Both the position numbers and the translations under genes were made by a program. Shown here piece after piece: positions 26,425 to 32,866 of a stretch of DNA of 33,504 nt (position 1 is the stretch's first letter; each line of letters starts with the position of its first letter). This stretch comes from Bacteroidota bacterium (lineage in GTDB: Bacteria; Bacteroidota; Bacteroidia; Chitinophagales; Chitinophagaceae). The notes under the pieces were generated by a model. The model worked only from the letters and a program-made list of their open reading frames with translations. It was not told the DNA's origin and ran no database searches. The DNA is taken from positions 1 to 33,504 of the forward strand of contig JAEZAM010000045.1 of the NCBI GenBank assembly GCA_023430465.1, in the 5' to 3' direction.

Positions 26425-27057
26425 ATGATCAAAATACTGATAATAGATGATCATCCCCTGGTTGCGGACGGCATTGCGACGATGACACGGGATCTGGAGT
26501 GGTTGCAGATAGTGGAAGCCTGCAGGTCTGCTGCGGCAGCGCTGGATTTTTTGCGTGAAAAGGAACCCGAAATTATACTCCTTGATATCAGCCTGCCTGA
26601 TATGAACGGCCTGGATCTTTGCCGGGAAATCCGTAAAATAAATAAGGTTTCAAAGATCATTGGCCTGACTTCGGCGAATGAGACAGGGTTGATTGTGCAG
26701 TTCCTGCAAAATGGCGGAGATGGATATTTGCTGAAAAATATGGAGCGGGCAGAATTGCTGGACGCGATAAATCAGGTGATGGATGGCCGTAGGTATTTAA
26801 GCCGTGATGCCAATGAGAAGTTGCTGGAGCATTTTGGATCGGTCAATGATGCCATGAAAAATGCGCCCGTGCTGACGCGTCGGGAGAAGGAAATTTTGAT
26901 GTTGTTGCATGACGGAATGACCGGCCCGCAGATAGCGGGAAAGTTGTTTTTGAGTCCATATACGGTGGAGACGCATCGGAAAAATTTGATGCAAAAGTTT
27001 GGGGTGAATAATCTGCAGCAATTGTTGCGGGTGGCGAAGGAGAACAGGTTGTTGTAG
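26425..27057 (+). CDS. LuxR/NarL-family response regulator
   Basis: 210 aa from ATG 26425 (MIKILIIDDHPLVADGI); the longer TTG frame from 26392 adds residues not typical of the family. Receiver domain with acidic pocket D8/D9 and phospho-acceptor D54 in IILLDISLPDMNG, switch residues GLTSANE and a conserved Lys in GYLLKN. The C-terminal LuxR helix-turn-helix is LTRREKEILMLLHDGMTGPQ, then AGKLFLSPYTVETHRKNLMQ. Partner of the preceding kinase. The gene ends 45 bases before palindrome copy 3, which may end its transcript. Targets unknown; the divergent exported-protein set is a candidate. Confidence 0.93.
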   Translation: MIKILIIDDHPLVADGIATMTRDLEWLQIVEACRSAAAALDFLREKEPEIILLDISLPDMNGLDLCREIRKINKVSKIIGLTSANETGLIVQFLQNGGDGYLLKNMERAELLDAINQVMDGRRYLSRDANEKLLEHFGSVNDAMKNAPVLTRREKEILMLLHDGMTGPQIAGKLFLSPYTVETHRKNLMQKFGVNNLQQLLRVAKENRLL

Positions 27058-27101
27058 TGTTTTCCTCGGTTCGAAGCGTCCTAAACCACGCAAAATCGAA
27101 A

Positions 27102-27128
27102 GTTGTCAACCTTTAAAAGGTTGACAAC
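27102..27128. repeat. 27-bp palindrome, copy 3 (REP-like) at the RAYT 3' end
   Basis: Same 27 bases as copies 1 and 2, left flank CGTCCTAAACCACGCAAAATCGAAA, right flank TTTTTCG. It sits between the convergent response regulator and RAYT genes. The T-run on the plus side makes it a good terminator candidate for the regulator gene. On the minus strand it encodes the RAYT ending Leu-Ser-Thr-Phe-stop. Confidence 0.9.
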
Positions 27129-27778
27129 TTTTTCGCGGGGTCTCCCTCCAATCCGGTCATCTCCCGATGCACCCGAATCATCTCCTCCCGCCCACCAAAA
27201 CACCGCAACACCGCCTCGCGATCCAGTAACGTCAACCCTGAGCCCAGCAACTCATGCCAGGATGTCCACTTCCATTCTGAAAAATCCCCCACCAGCCCAT
27301 GCCGCTGCGCATTCGCATTTACATACACAATCGCCTTCGCCAACTGCAGCCCAGGCGTAAGATGCACACGCTTGAACGGCCTGTAAAACAAATTCCCCTT
27401 CCGCTGAAAAACCTTGTTAAACGATTGCGCATACGACTGAAACAGGCGCTTGAACGCATCAACTACCAACTCACTTATCGTTTTCTCTCCCAGTACAAAC
27501 GCCAGCTCAACACTCGTCAGCGAAGCCGGCGGCTGCGCCAGAAGCTGGCCTCTCACCGAAGCCTCCGGCTTCACGCGTATCACAAAATGAAAATGATTGG
27601 GAAGCAGGTTCCATGACAGCGTATCTGCCAGGTACCTTAAACGATCATGATATAATCTCAGAAAAAAACCGCGGTTCTCATCATTGCGAAATAAAGGCTC
27701 GCGGTTATTGGTACGATTGTAAATATGGTAGTGCTCACCGGAATGCGGCGCGCAAACTACCCGGGTTGGGACTGACAT
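27113..27778 (-). CDS. REP-associated tyrosine transposase (RAYT, Y1/HUH family)
   Basis: 221 aa. The layout matches TnpA-REP/Y1 transposases of the IS200/IS605 superfamily: EHYHIYNRTNNREPLF at the start, the metal-binding HUH motif in LLPNHFHFVIRV (H62-F63-H64), FKRLFQSYAQSFNKVFQRKG-type helix, then LFYRPFKRVHL and the catalytic tyrosine Y152 in AIVYVNANAQRHGLV, and a final WTSWHELLG helix. All key residues are present, so it may be active. RAYTs cut single-stranded REP palindromes and are single-copy, often domesticated. Its last residues KLSTF and stop are encoded by palindrome copy 3, the likely cognate REP. Confidence 0.92.
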   Translation of the reverse strand: MSVPTRVVCAPHSGEHYHIYNRTNNREPLFRNDENRGFFLRLYHDRLRYLADTLSWNLLPNHFHFVIRVKPEASVRGQLLAQPPASLTSVELAFVLGEKTISELVVDAFKRLFQSYAQSFNKVFQRKGNLFYRPFKRVHLTPGLQLAKAIVYVNANAQRHGLVGDFSEWKWTSWHELLGSGLTLLDREAVLRCFGGREEMIRVHREMTGLEGDPAKKLSTF

Positions 27779-27829
27779 ACAGCAAGCTACTGCCCGGGCA
27801 TACCGACTCCATGGGCAAATGAACCAGGG

Positions 27830-28036
27830 CTACCGTTGCTTTTCTCCACGCTTCCGGAGAAGGCGCGCCTGAACGACCACCTTCCTGCCATCAACCACCA
27901 CAAGCATGTTCCCGTTACGGCCACGTATGCATTTGCCCCGGCTATTCCGGACTGCCAGGCAGGACCGATTCTTCCACGAAGGATCAGTATGGCGGTCGCC
28001 GAGATAAACGTATTCCGTATTAGCTTCCTTTGGCAT
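27830..28036 (-). CDS. Small basic protein, conserved-looking
   Basis: 68 aa. MPKEANTEYVYLGDRHTDPS, then CLAVRNSRGKCIRGRNGNML and VVVDGRKVVVQARLLRKRGE. The pattern 'YLGDR.TDP.....C.AVR...GKCIRGRNGNMLV...G....V..RLLRK' is protein-like and, from memory, resembles small hypothetical proteins of Bacteroidota; it looks like a compact SH3/KOW-like beta barrel. Two overlapping frames (27787-28083 minus, 27836-28150 plus) are less protein-like. Encoded 51 bases upstream of the RAYT, on the same strand. Confidence 0.6.
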   Translation of the reverse strand: MPKEANTEYVYLGDRHTDPSWKNRSCLAVRNSRGKCIRGRNGNMLVVVDGRKVVVQARLLRKRGEKQR

Positions 28037-28115
28037 TCGGATAGATTTGAGCGTGACGCATTAATTATACGCGACCCTGCCACCAGGGCACAGATATACT
28101 TTCCGCCAGACGTTT

Positions 28116-28123
28116 CAAATTTA
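28116..28123 (-). promoter_or_regulatory. Possible -7 box for the 68-aa gene
   Basis: Minus strand TAAATTTG, a full TAnnTTTG match 80 bases before the ATG at 28036. A TTTG occurs 15 bases further upstream, slightly closer than usual. Confidence 0.35.
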
Positions 28124-28171
28124 TTATGGAAAAATGGACAAAAACCCTGAATTTTGCCCTCCCAACAAAAC

Positions 28172-28248
28172 GACTCCCTAGCTCAGTTGGTTAGAGCTAC
28201 TGACTCTTAATCAGTAGGTCCTGGGTTCGAGTCCCAGGGGGGTCACCA
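28172..28248 (+). tRNA. tRNA-Lys (anticodon CTT)
   Basis: Cloverleaf: acceptor arms GACTCCC and GGGGGTC (one T-G wobble), D arm TAGCTCAGTTGGTTAGAGC, anticodon arm ACTGA-CTCTTAA-TCAGT with anticodon CTT, variable loop AGGTC, T arm CTGGG-TTCGAGT-CCCAG, discriminator A and encoded CCA. CTT reads AAG lysine codons. Followed by a strong terminator. Confidence 0.96.
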
Positions 28249-28250
28249 GA

Positions 28251-28281
28251 AACCCGCGACTATCGCGGGTTTTATTTTTTT
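28251..28281 (+). terminator. Terminator after tRNA-Lys
   Basis: Perfect 9-bp stem AACCCGCGA / TCGCGGGTT with loop CTA, then TTATTTTTTT. It overlaps the last codons of the convergent EamA-type gene. Confidence 0.85.
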
Positions 28282-29150
28282 GCCAGGGGGACTTTTTTCT
28301 CCCCCTCCTTCCCCGTTAGAGCCGCCGCCCCAATACTGGCTGCAACGATACACAACACCGCCAGCCACTGCTGCAATACCAAATGCTCCTTCAACAGCAA
28401 CCACCCCAACAGCGCGGCCACCGCGGGCTCCAGGCTCATCAGGATACTGAATGTTCTCGCCGGCATAGACCGAAGCGCCTGCATTTCCAGCGAATAGGGC
28501 AACACACTTGAAAACAACGCCACAGCCAGACCCAACAGCAATAACGTTACCGTCATCGAAAACAGGTTCCCTTCAATGATTCCAAATGGTACCACGGGCA
28601 GTGCCGCAAACATCATCCCCACTGCCACTGCCAGTGATCCGGGTAGCAACCTTCCTGCGGGTTTACTTAATAATATATACGCCGCCCAGCACACCCCCGC
28701 CAGCAGGGCATATAATAAACCCGGTAAATCCACGCCCTGCCCGTTCCATGGAGCAATGAGCGCTATCCCCGTTCCAGCCAGTATCACCCACAAAAGGTCT
28801 ATTGCCCGCCGCGATCCGGCCAGCGCTACTCCCAATGGCCCGATGAATTCAACGGTAACAGCCAAACCCATCGGAATCCGCTCGAGGGATAAATAAAAAA
28901 GATAGTTCATCAACCCCAGCACAACACCATAAGGAATGATCGCCCGCCATTGGTGGGATGTGAGCCGGGTAAGATTTGGGCGGACAAACAGCACAAGAAT
29001 AATGGCAGAGAATCCTATCCGCACACTCGCCGTACCCGCCGGGCCAAGCACCGGGAACAATCCCTTGGCAATGGCAGCACCCGCCTGCACACTGATGATC
29101 CCCAGCAATACCGCAGTAACCGGTGGTAACCGAATCGCTCTTATGTTCAT
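28272..29150 (-). CDS. EamA/RhtA-family metabolite exporter
   Basis: 292 aa from ATG 29150 (MNIRAIRLPPVTAVLLG); the longer frame to 29162 uses TTG. Ten hydrophobic segments in two five-helix EamA halves: AVLLGIISVQAGAAIAKGLF, IIPYGVVLGLMNYLFYLSLE, GLAVTVEFIGPLGVALAGSR in the first; LLYALLAGVCWAAYILLSKP, VLPYSLEMQALRSMPARTFS and ILMSLEPAVAALLGWLLLKE in the second. The last two resemble RhtA, the threonine/homoserine exporter of E. coli. Inner membrane; actual substrate unknown. Divergent from the tetR gene (about 210 bases shared upstream) and convergent with tRNA-Lys. Confidence 0.88.
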   Translation of the reverse strand: MNIRAIRLPPVTAVLLGIISVQAGAAIAKGLFPVLGPAGTASVRIGFSAIILVLFVRPNLTRLTSHQWRAIIPYGVVLGLMNYLFYLSLERIPMGLAVTVEFIGPLGVALAGSRRAIDLLWVILAGTGIALIAPWNGQGVDLPGLLYALLAGVCWAAYILLSKPAGRLLPGSLAVAVGMMFAALPVVPFGIIEGNLFSMTVTLLLLGLAVALFSSVLPYSLEMQALRSMPARTFSILMSLEPAVAALLGWLLLKEHLVLQQWLAVLCIVAASIGAAALTGKEGEKKVPLAKK

Positions 29151-29296
29151 TGCGGACAACAATTATTGCTAGTAAGGAGCCGCAGTAGCGGCAAGAATCG
29201 ATTATGATTTGAATGGCATAACTGATCGATCATAGAAAAAAATAAAAAATTAAAACAAATGTAGTGATCCAATGCTGATCCGTTTTTGTTTCGCAG

Positions 29297-29314
29297 ATCA
29301 CCAAATAAGGTGAT
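29297..29314. promoter_or_regulatory. Small inverted repeat in the EamA/tetR divergent region
   Basis: ATCACC-AAATAA-GGTGAT, 6-bp arms, with a further ATTCACC nearby. Could be a regulator site for either divergent gene; evidence is only the symmetry. Confidence 0.3.
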
Positions 29315-29340
29315 GATTCACCGATTATTACTTACTTTGA

Positions 29341-29360
29341 TACATACCGGATAGTATTTT
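29341..29360 (+). promoter_or_regulatory. Candidate TetR autoregulatory operator
   Basis: TACATACCGGATAGTATTTT directly before the tetR ATG. It shares ACATACCG..TAGTAT with the stronger inverted repeat at 29963-29990, so the same regulator may bind both and repress its own gene. Confidence 0.5.
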
Positions 29361-29951
29361 ATGAAAAAAGCAGCGCTCACAAGGTTATCTATATTACAGA
29401 AAGCTTTTCAACTCATCTACACGCGGGGTTACCAGGCAACCAGCATCGATGACATCCTGGCTACCACCAAAGTGACGAAAGGAGCATTCTACTATCACTT
29501 CAGCAATAAGGATGAAATGGGTATCGCCATCATCGAAGAAATACTGAAACCCGGATTCCACCAGAATTTCATAGAACCACTAAACAAAGCCACCAACCCG
29601 CTCGAAGCCATCTACAAGGTGATGGAAAATGTACTCCTTCACAACGATCAGATGAAGGTGGAATTCGGTTGCCCCGCCTCCAACCTAACACAGGAGATGA
29701 CACCCTGGAACAGCGACTTTTCAGTTGCCCTCAACGAACTGACAGCATCGCTGGAAAAGGCCATGACAAAGGCCCTGGAGCGAGGCAGGAAAGCAGGCCT
29801 GGTTAATAATCATGTCCATCCAAAACAAAGCACGATGTTCATATTATCCGGCTACTGGGGCATTCGAAACCTGGGCAAATTGGCCAACTCCCGATCAGTC
29901 TATCTCCCGTACCTCCGCGAACTGAAACACTACCTCGAACAACTCAAATAA
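29361..29951 (+). CDS. TetR/AcrR-family transcriptional regulator
   Basis: 196 aa. The N-terminal helix-turn-helix domain (1-60) reads RLSILQKAFQLIYTRGYQAT, then SIDDILATTKVTKGAFYYHF-SNKDEM, the classic TetR DNA-binding unit. The C-terminal ligand domain includes EFGCPASNLTQEMTPWN and STMFILSGYWGIRNLGKLA, as in the TetR_C subgroup with a Cys in the pocket. ATG lies directly after a candidate operator; a second operator follows the stop codon, in front of two small membrane-protein genes. Probably a repressor of itself and of those genes. Inducer unknown. Confidence 0.92.
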   Translation: MKKAALTRLSILQKAFQLIYTRGYQATSIDDILATTKVTKGAFYYHFSNKDEMGIAIIEEILKPGFHQNFIEPLNKATNPLEAIYKVMENVLLHNDQMKVEFGCPASNLTQEMTPWNSDFSVALNELTASLEKAMTKALERGRKAGLVNNHVHPKQSTMFILSGYWGIRNLGKLANSRSVYLPYLRELKHYLEQLK

Positions 29952-29962
29952 TTTTTTTTGAT

Positions 29963-29990
29963 TAAAAACATACCGACTAGTATGTTTTTA
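29963..29990. promoter_or_regulatory. TetR-type operator before the membrane-protein genes
   Basis: Perfect 11-bp inverted repeat TAAAAACATAC / GTATGTTTTTA with spacer CGACTA. A -7-like TATTTTTG (29993-30000) follows at once, so binding would block promoter use. The core ACATACCG..TAGTAT is shared with the site before tetR. Confidence 0.7.
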
Positions 29991-30025
29991 GTTATTTTTG
30001 ACACCTCAAGCAAATGATTGTATAA

Positions 30026-30487
30026 ATGTTCGCCTTTCTCCTGGCCCTCCACTCCCTGTTTCGCTGGATAATATTGATGCTGCTCCTGTTGAACCTCTAC
30101 CATGCTGTCCATGGGATCAGGCATCAGCGAAGTTTTTCCAAGACGGATAATTTGCTTCGGCACTGGGCGGCGACAGCCATGCACATGCAACTAATAATCG
30201 GCATTGTGCTCTACAGCAAGAGCGCCCTGGTTGCCTATTACTGGTCGGTGAATGACACCCCAAAAGCCAGTGACCCTGCGTTCTTTGCGCTGATCCATCT
30301 GCTGCTGATGGTCGCAGCTGTGGTTATCATTTCTATCGGATCAGCACTGGTTAAACGCCGGGGAGATGACAGGGTGAAATTCATGACAACACTTACCTGG
30401 TATTCCATCGGTTTCCTCATCCTCCTGATTGCCATACCGTGGCCGTTTTCCCCATTATCACACAGACCCTTCATCAGACCGTTTTAA
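30026..30487 (+). CDS. Small four-helix membrane protein, unknown function
   Basis: 153 aa. Four hydrophobic segments: FAFLLALHSLFRWIILMLLL, MHMQLIIGIVLYS (after an RHWAATAMH stretch), FFALIHLLLMVAAVVIISIG and TWYSIGFLILLIAIPWPF. His residues in or near the helices (H9, H53 region, H92 region) recall heme- or quinone-linked small membrane proteins, but no family is claimed. The start ATG overlaps a four-codon mini-frame (ATG ATT GTA TAA at 30014). Likely under the operator at 29963 and co-transcribed with the DUF3817-type gene, whose start lies five bases after its stop. Confidence 0.75.
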   Translation: MFAFLLALHSLFRWIILMLLLLNLYHAVHGIRHQRSFSKTDNLLRHWAATAMHMQLIIGIVLYSKSALVAYYWSVNDTPKASDPAFFALIHLLLMVAAVVIISIGSALVKRRGDDRVKFMTTLTWYSIGFLILLIAIPWPFSPLSHRPFIRPF

Positions 30488-30491
30488 TACA

Positions 30492-30809
30492 ATGAAAAAA
30501 TTACAAACCAGGCGCAACTCCCGCCTCAGGCTTTATGCCTTCCTCGAAGGCGCCTCATTGCTTATGCTGTTGTTCCTCGCAATGCCGCTGAAATATTTTC
30601 TCAACGAACCGGCAATGGTAAAATGGATGGGACCCATACACGGCGCGCTCTTCCTGGTGTTCCTGCTCAACGCCATGCAAGCAGCAATTGCAGAAAACTG
30701 GCCCCGGCGCACCGTGGCAATGCTTATCCTCGCCTGTTTCATTCCTTTTGGAACTTTTTACATTAATCGCATCGTCACCAGAAACAATAGCCAGATGAAC
30801 CGAGGCTGA
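30492..30809 (+). CDS. DUF3817-type small membrane protein
   Basis: 105 aa from ATG 30492. The pattern RLYAFLEGASLLMLLFLAMP, then LKYFLNEPAMVKWMGPIHGA, LFLVFLLNAMQAAIAENWP and ILACFIPFGTFYINRI is that of DUF3817: three membrane helices with the conserved EG, K(Y/F), GP.HG and PFG.F motifs. The function of the family is not established; members are often near MFS or TetR genes. The longer frame from 30429 overlaps the upstream gene and adds non-family residues, so it is rejected. Confidence 0.85.
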   Translation: MKKLQTRRNSRLRLYAFLEGASLLMLLFLAMPLKYFLNEPAMVKWMGPIHGALFLVFLLNAMQAAIAENWPRRTVAMLILACFIPFGTFYINRIVTRNNSQMNRG

Positions 30810-31041
30810 GATCGGGATGCGGGCCTGCCTGCCGGAGCGAAGCGTAGGTAGGATGCTGGATCAGGGACGCTTGCGTGCTTTGCACACTTTGCGTGCTGTG
30901 CGTGAAACAAGCCAGCGATCTGGCGGCGAGATTCGGGATTCACTACCTGCGCCCGCTGTCACGGAGCAGCCGCTAGCCCTGAGGTAGAGGATTAGGTCAG
31001 CTTTAATTTTCTTCGTAACTTCTGCATCTAAAACATCTCCG
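30810..31041. other. Intergenic with short repeated words
   Basis: No gene seen. Contains GCCTGCCTGCC...AGGTAGG, an imperfect inverted element, and a run of TGCGTGCTTTGCACACTTTG/TGCGTGCTGTGCGTG words (30870-30905). Looks like intergenic repeat DNA. Confidence 0.45.
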
Positions 31042-31200
31042 ATGAAAAAGGCAATTATCGCACTCGTGATCGCAGGTGGCATTTCCGCAGCGGCATATGC
31101 CAGCCTCCGCAGTAATTCTGATTCAAAACAGGTGATGGAAAAAAAGCAGGAAACAAAAGACGTTAAGAAAGAATGTAAGAAAAGATGCCTCTTTAGTTAA
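31042..31200 (+). CDS. Small exported or membrane-anchored Lys-rich peptide
   Basis: 52 aa: a hydrophobic N-terminus (MKKAIIALVIAGGISAAAYA, signal peptide or anchor) followed by a charged tail (KQVMEKKQETKDVKKECKKR) and a CLFS end, with two Cys near the C-terminus. An intrinsic terminator lies seven bases after the stop, which supports a real transcription unit. No family recognised. Confidence 0.55.
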   Translation: MKKAIIALVIAGGISAAAYASLRSNSDSKQVMEKKQETKDVKKECKKRCLFS

Positions 31201-31206
31201 GCCGCG

Positions 31207-31245
31207 AGGCCCCGCCGCACGAACCTGCCGCGGGGCCTTCTTTAC
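31207..31245 (+). terminator. Terminator after the 52-aa gene
   Basis: 9-bp stem AGGCCCCGC / GCGGGGCCT followed by TCTTTACTT. The T-run is interrupted but the stem is strong. Confidence 0.6.
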
Positions 31246-31255
31246 TTCTCAACCC

Positions 31256-32290
31256 ATGAAATTTGTTCTCTCTGTCCTTTTCAGTCTCTGTATAGCGGAC
31301 GCTCATACCTGCACCACGTTTCTGCTGAAACGTGGGAACGAACTCGTATTTGGAAGAAATTACGATTGGGTTACCGGCAACGGAATCGTGAACACCAACC
31401 TTCGTAATATTCAAAAACGCAGCGGATCAGCCGGGGCTGATTCCGCACTTACCTGGACCTCCCAGTATGGCAGTATCACCTTCAACCAATATGGGAAGGA
31501 ATTCCCGACCGGAGGAATGAATGAAAAAGGACTTGTCGTCGAACTCATGTGGCTCGATGGCTCCCAATTTCCAACGCCGGACCACCGTCCTGCACTTGGA
31601 GTACTGCAGTGGATCCAGTATCAGCTCGACTGCCACGCGACGGTAGCTGAAGTGATCGCATCCAACAAAAGCGTTCGCATACAGGATCCTGATGCACCGC
31701 TTCATTACTTTATTGCAGATAGCTCCGGCGCCTCAGCTACCATCGAATTTATCAAGGGAGAAATGGTTGTTCATACCGGTGCCACACTCCAATTACCTGT
31801 GCTTGCCAACGAAACCTACACCGCTTCTCTCGACGCATTCCGGTCCGGCAACACCACGCGTAACAATTCGCACAGCCGTTTCGCCAAAGCCTGTGAACGT
31901 GTGACCGCCTTCCACGCTGCCCCTTCGGGCACTTCCGCCATTGACTATGCGTTTGCGACGTTGGAGCAGCTGGCCCAGGGTGATTTCACCAGGTGGCAGA
32001 TCGTCTATGACATCAACCGCAAAGAGATCCGGTTTCGTACAAATGTCAGTCGGGGGATTCGGTCCCTTTCCTTTTCTGAATTGAAATTTGACTGCCCCAC
32101 TCTTCCCCTCATGCTTGATATCGATGACGGTTCGGGCGACATCAGTAGCCGGATGAACCCCTACGATCCGGAAGAAAATCTCCGCTCAATCACCAGGAGT
32201 GTCCGCGAAAGCCAGAGCCGGATCCGCGTTGCCGGGGACAGGATCGCTAGGCAAACCCAGTTGATCGAGACCTTCAAATGCCTGAATTAA
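31256..32290 (+). CDS. Choloylglycine-hydrolase-family (linear amide C-N hydrolase) enzyme
   Basis: 344 aa. Signal peptide MKFVLSVLFSLCIADAHT, then Cys19 in CTTFLLKRGN, which fits the N-terminal nucleophile Cys of this Ntn-hydrolase family after processing. Further signatures: LVFGRNYDW (R34 and D37), FPTGGMNEKGLVVELMWLD, HYFIADSSGASATIEFIKGE, and NNSHSRFAKACE with an Arg in the position of the last catalytic residue. Members hydrolyse linear amide bonds in bile salts, penicillin V or acyl-homoserine lactones; which applies here is not clear from sequence. Exported, single gene, starting just after a terminator. Confidence 0.88.
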   Translation: MKFVLSVLFSLCIADAHTCTTFLLKRGNELVFGRNYDWVTGNGIVNTNLRNIQKRSGSAGADSALTWTSQYGSITFNQYGKEFPTGGMNEKGLVVELMWLDGSQFPTPDHRPALGVLQWIQYQLDCHATVAEVIASNKSVRIQDPDAPLHYFIADSSGASATIEFIKGEMVVHTGATLQLPVLANETYTASLDAFRSGNTTRNNSHSRFAKACERVTAFHAAPSGTSAIDYAFATLEQLAQGDFTRWQIVYDINRKEIRFRTNVSRGIRSLSFSELKFDCPTLPLMLDIDDGSGDISSRMNPYDPEENLRSITRSVRESQSRIRVAGDRIARQTQLIETFKCLN

Positions 32291-32377
32291 AACTTTATTA
32301 TAATACCATTATCGTTTGAAAATCAACGAGTAATAAAATTTTATCAGCGTTTTAATATTTTAATGAGGATTCTCCCG

Positions 32378-32406
32378 TTGCTCACTCTGGGGATTCCGTA
32401 ATTTTG
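32378..32406 (+). promoter_or_regulatory. Bacteroidota-type promoter for the 88-aa gene
   Basis: TTG (32378-32380), 18 bases, TAATTTTG (32399-32406), a full TAnnTTTG match. It leaves a leader of about 120 bases before ATG 32531. Confidence 0.55.
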
Positions 32407-32530
32407 TCTCGCTTTCTAACCCCTTATAATTCTCCCAGTACATCCTGAAGTTGATTTGCTGACTGACCCATTAGGTCAACAGATGTTGTATTTATTGATT
32501 GTCCGGAAAAATTTTAAAACGGGAGGAACC

Positions 32531-32797
32531 ATGTACACGTATGATCTGCTGGAAAATGCCTGCTATTACCTGGTGAAAGAGAAAGAGGATTCGGCTATTA
32601 CGCTCATCAAAGTCGCCGTTGAAACGGACCATTGCCTGTTCATCCAACGATTCGATGACCCAACCCAGACGGAATGGAAATTGAAAAAGGATAGCATCTT
32701 TGATATCATTGAATGCCTGAGCGACGAAGCGGTAAAAGCATGGGAGGAACATTACACCAGCGAAGACGCCTATTACGAAGAGGAAGACGACGAGTAG
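32531..32797 (+). CDS. Small acidic protein of unknown function
   Basis: 88 aa from ATG 32531, preceded by GGGAGG at 32521-32526, an unusually clear ribosome-binding site for this phylum and the reason for choosing this start over TTG 32456. Sequence: MYTYDLLENACYYLVKEKED, then ITLIKVAVETDHCLFIQRFD, TEWKLKKDSIFDIIECLSDE and a very acidic tail (SEDAYYEEEDDE). It reads like a small alpha/beta cytosolic protein; no family recognised. A strong terminator follows. Confidence 0.7.
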   Translation: MYTYDLLENACYYLVKEKEDSAITLIKVAVETDHCLFIQRFDDPTQTEWKLKKDSIFDIIECLSDEAVKAWEEHYTSEDAYYEEEDDE

Positions 32798-32821
32798 CCA
32801 CTCATGGATTTATTCGGGAAC

Positions 32822-32866
32822 GGTGATTGGAATGGGTTATTTTTAATCCAACCAATCACCTTTTTT
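32822..32866 (+). terminator. Terminator-like hairpin abutting the next start codon
   Basis: 9-bp perfect stem GGTGATTGG / CCAATCACC, inner GGTT/AATCC pairing, then six T. The T-run ends at the base before the ATG of the aminopeptidase gene. Confidence 0.75.

Noticed and set aside
27787..28083. 98-codon minus frame overlapping the 68-aa gene
   Set aside because: Different frame with weaker protein character; the 68-aa frame has the conserved-looking core and an ATG.
29963..29990. Inverted repeat as terminator of tetR
   Set aside because: The stem is AT-rich with a spacer typical of operators, a -7 box follows at once, and a related site precedes tetR; operator is the better reading.
30429..30491. 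Extended start of the DUF3817-type protein
   Set aside because: It overlaps the upstream membrane-protein gene and adds residues outside the family; ATG 30492 fits the family start and sits five bases after the upstream stop.
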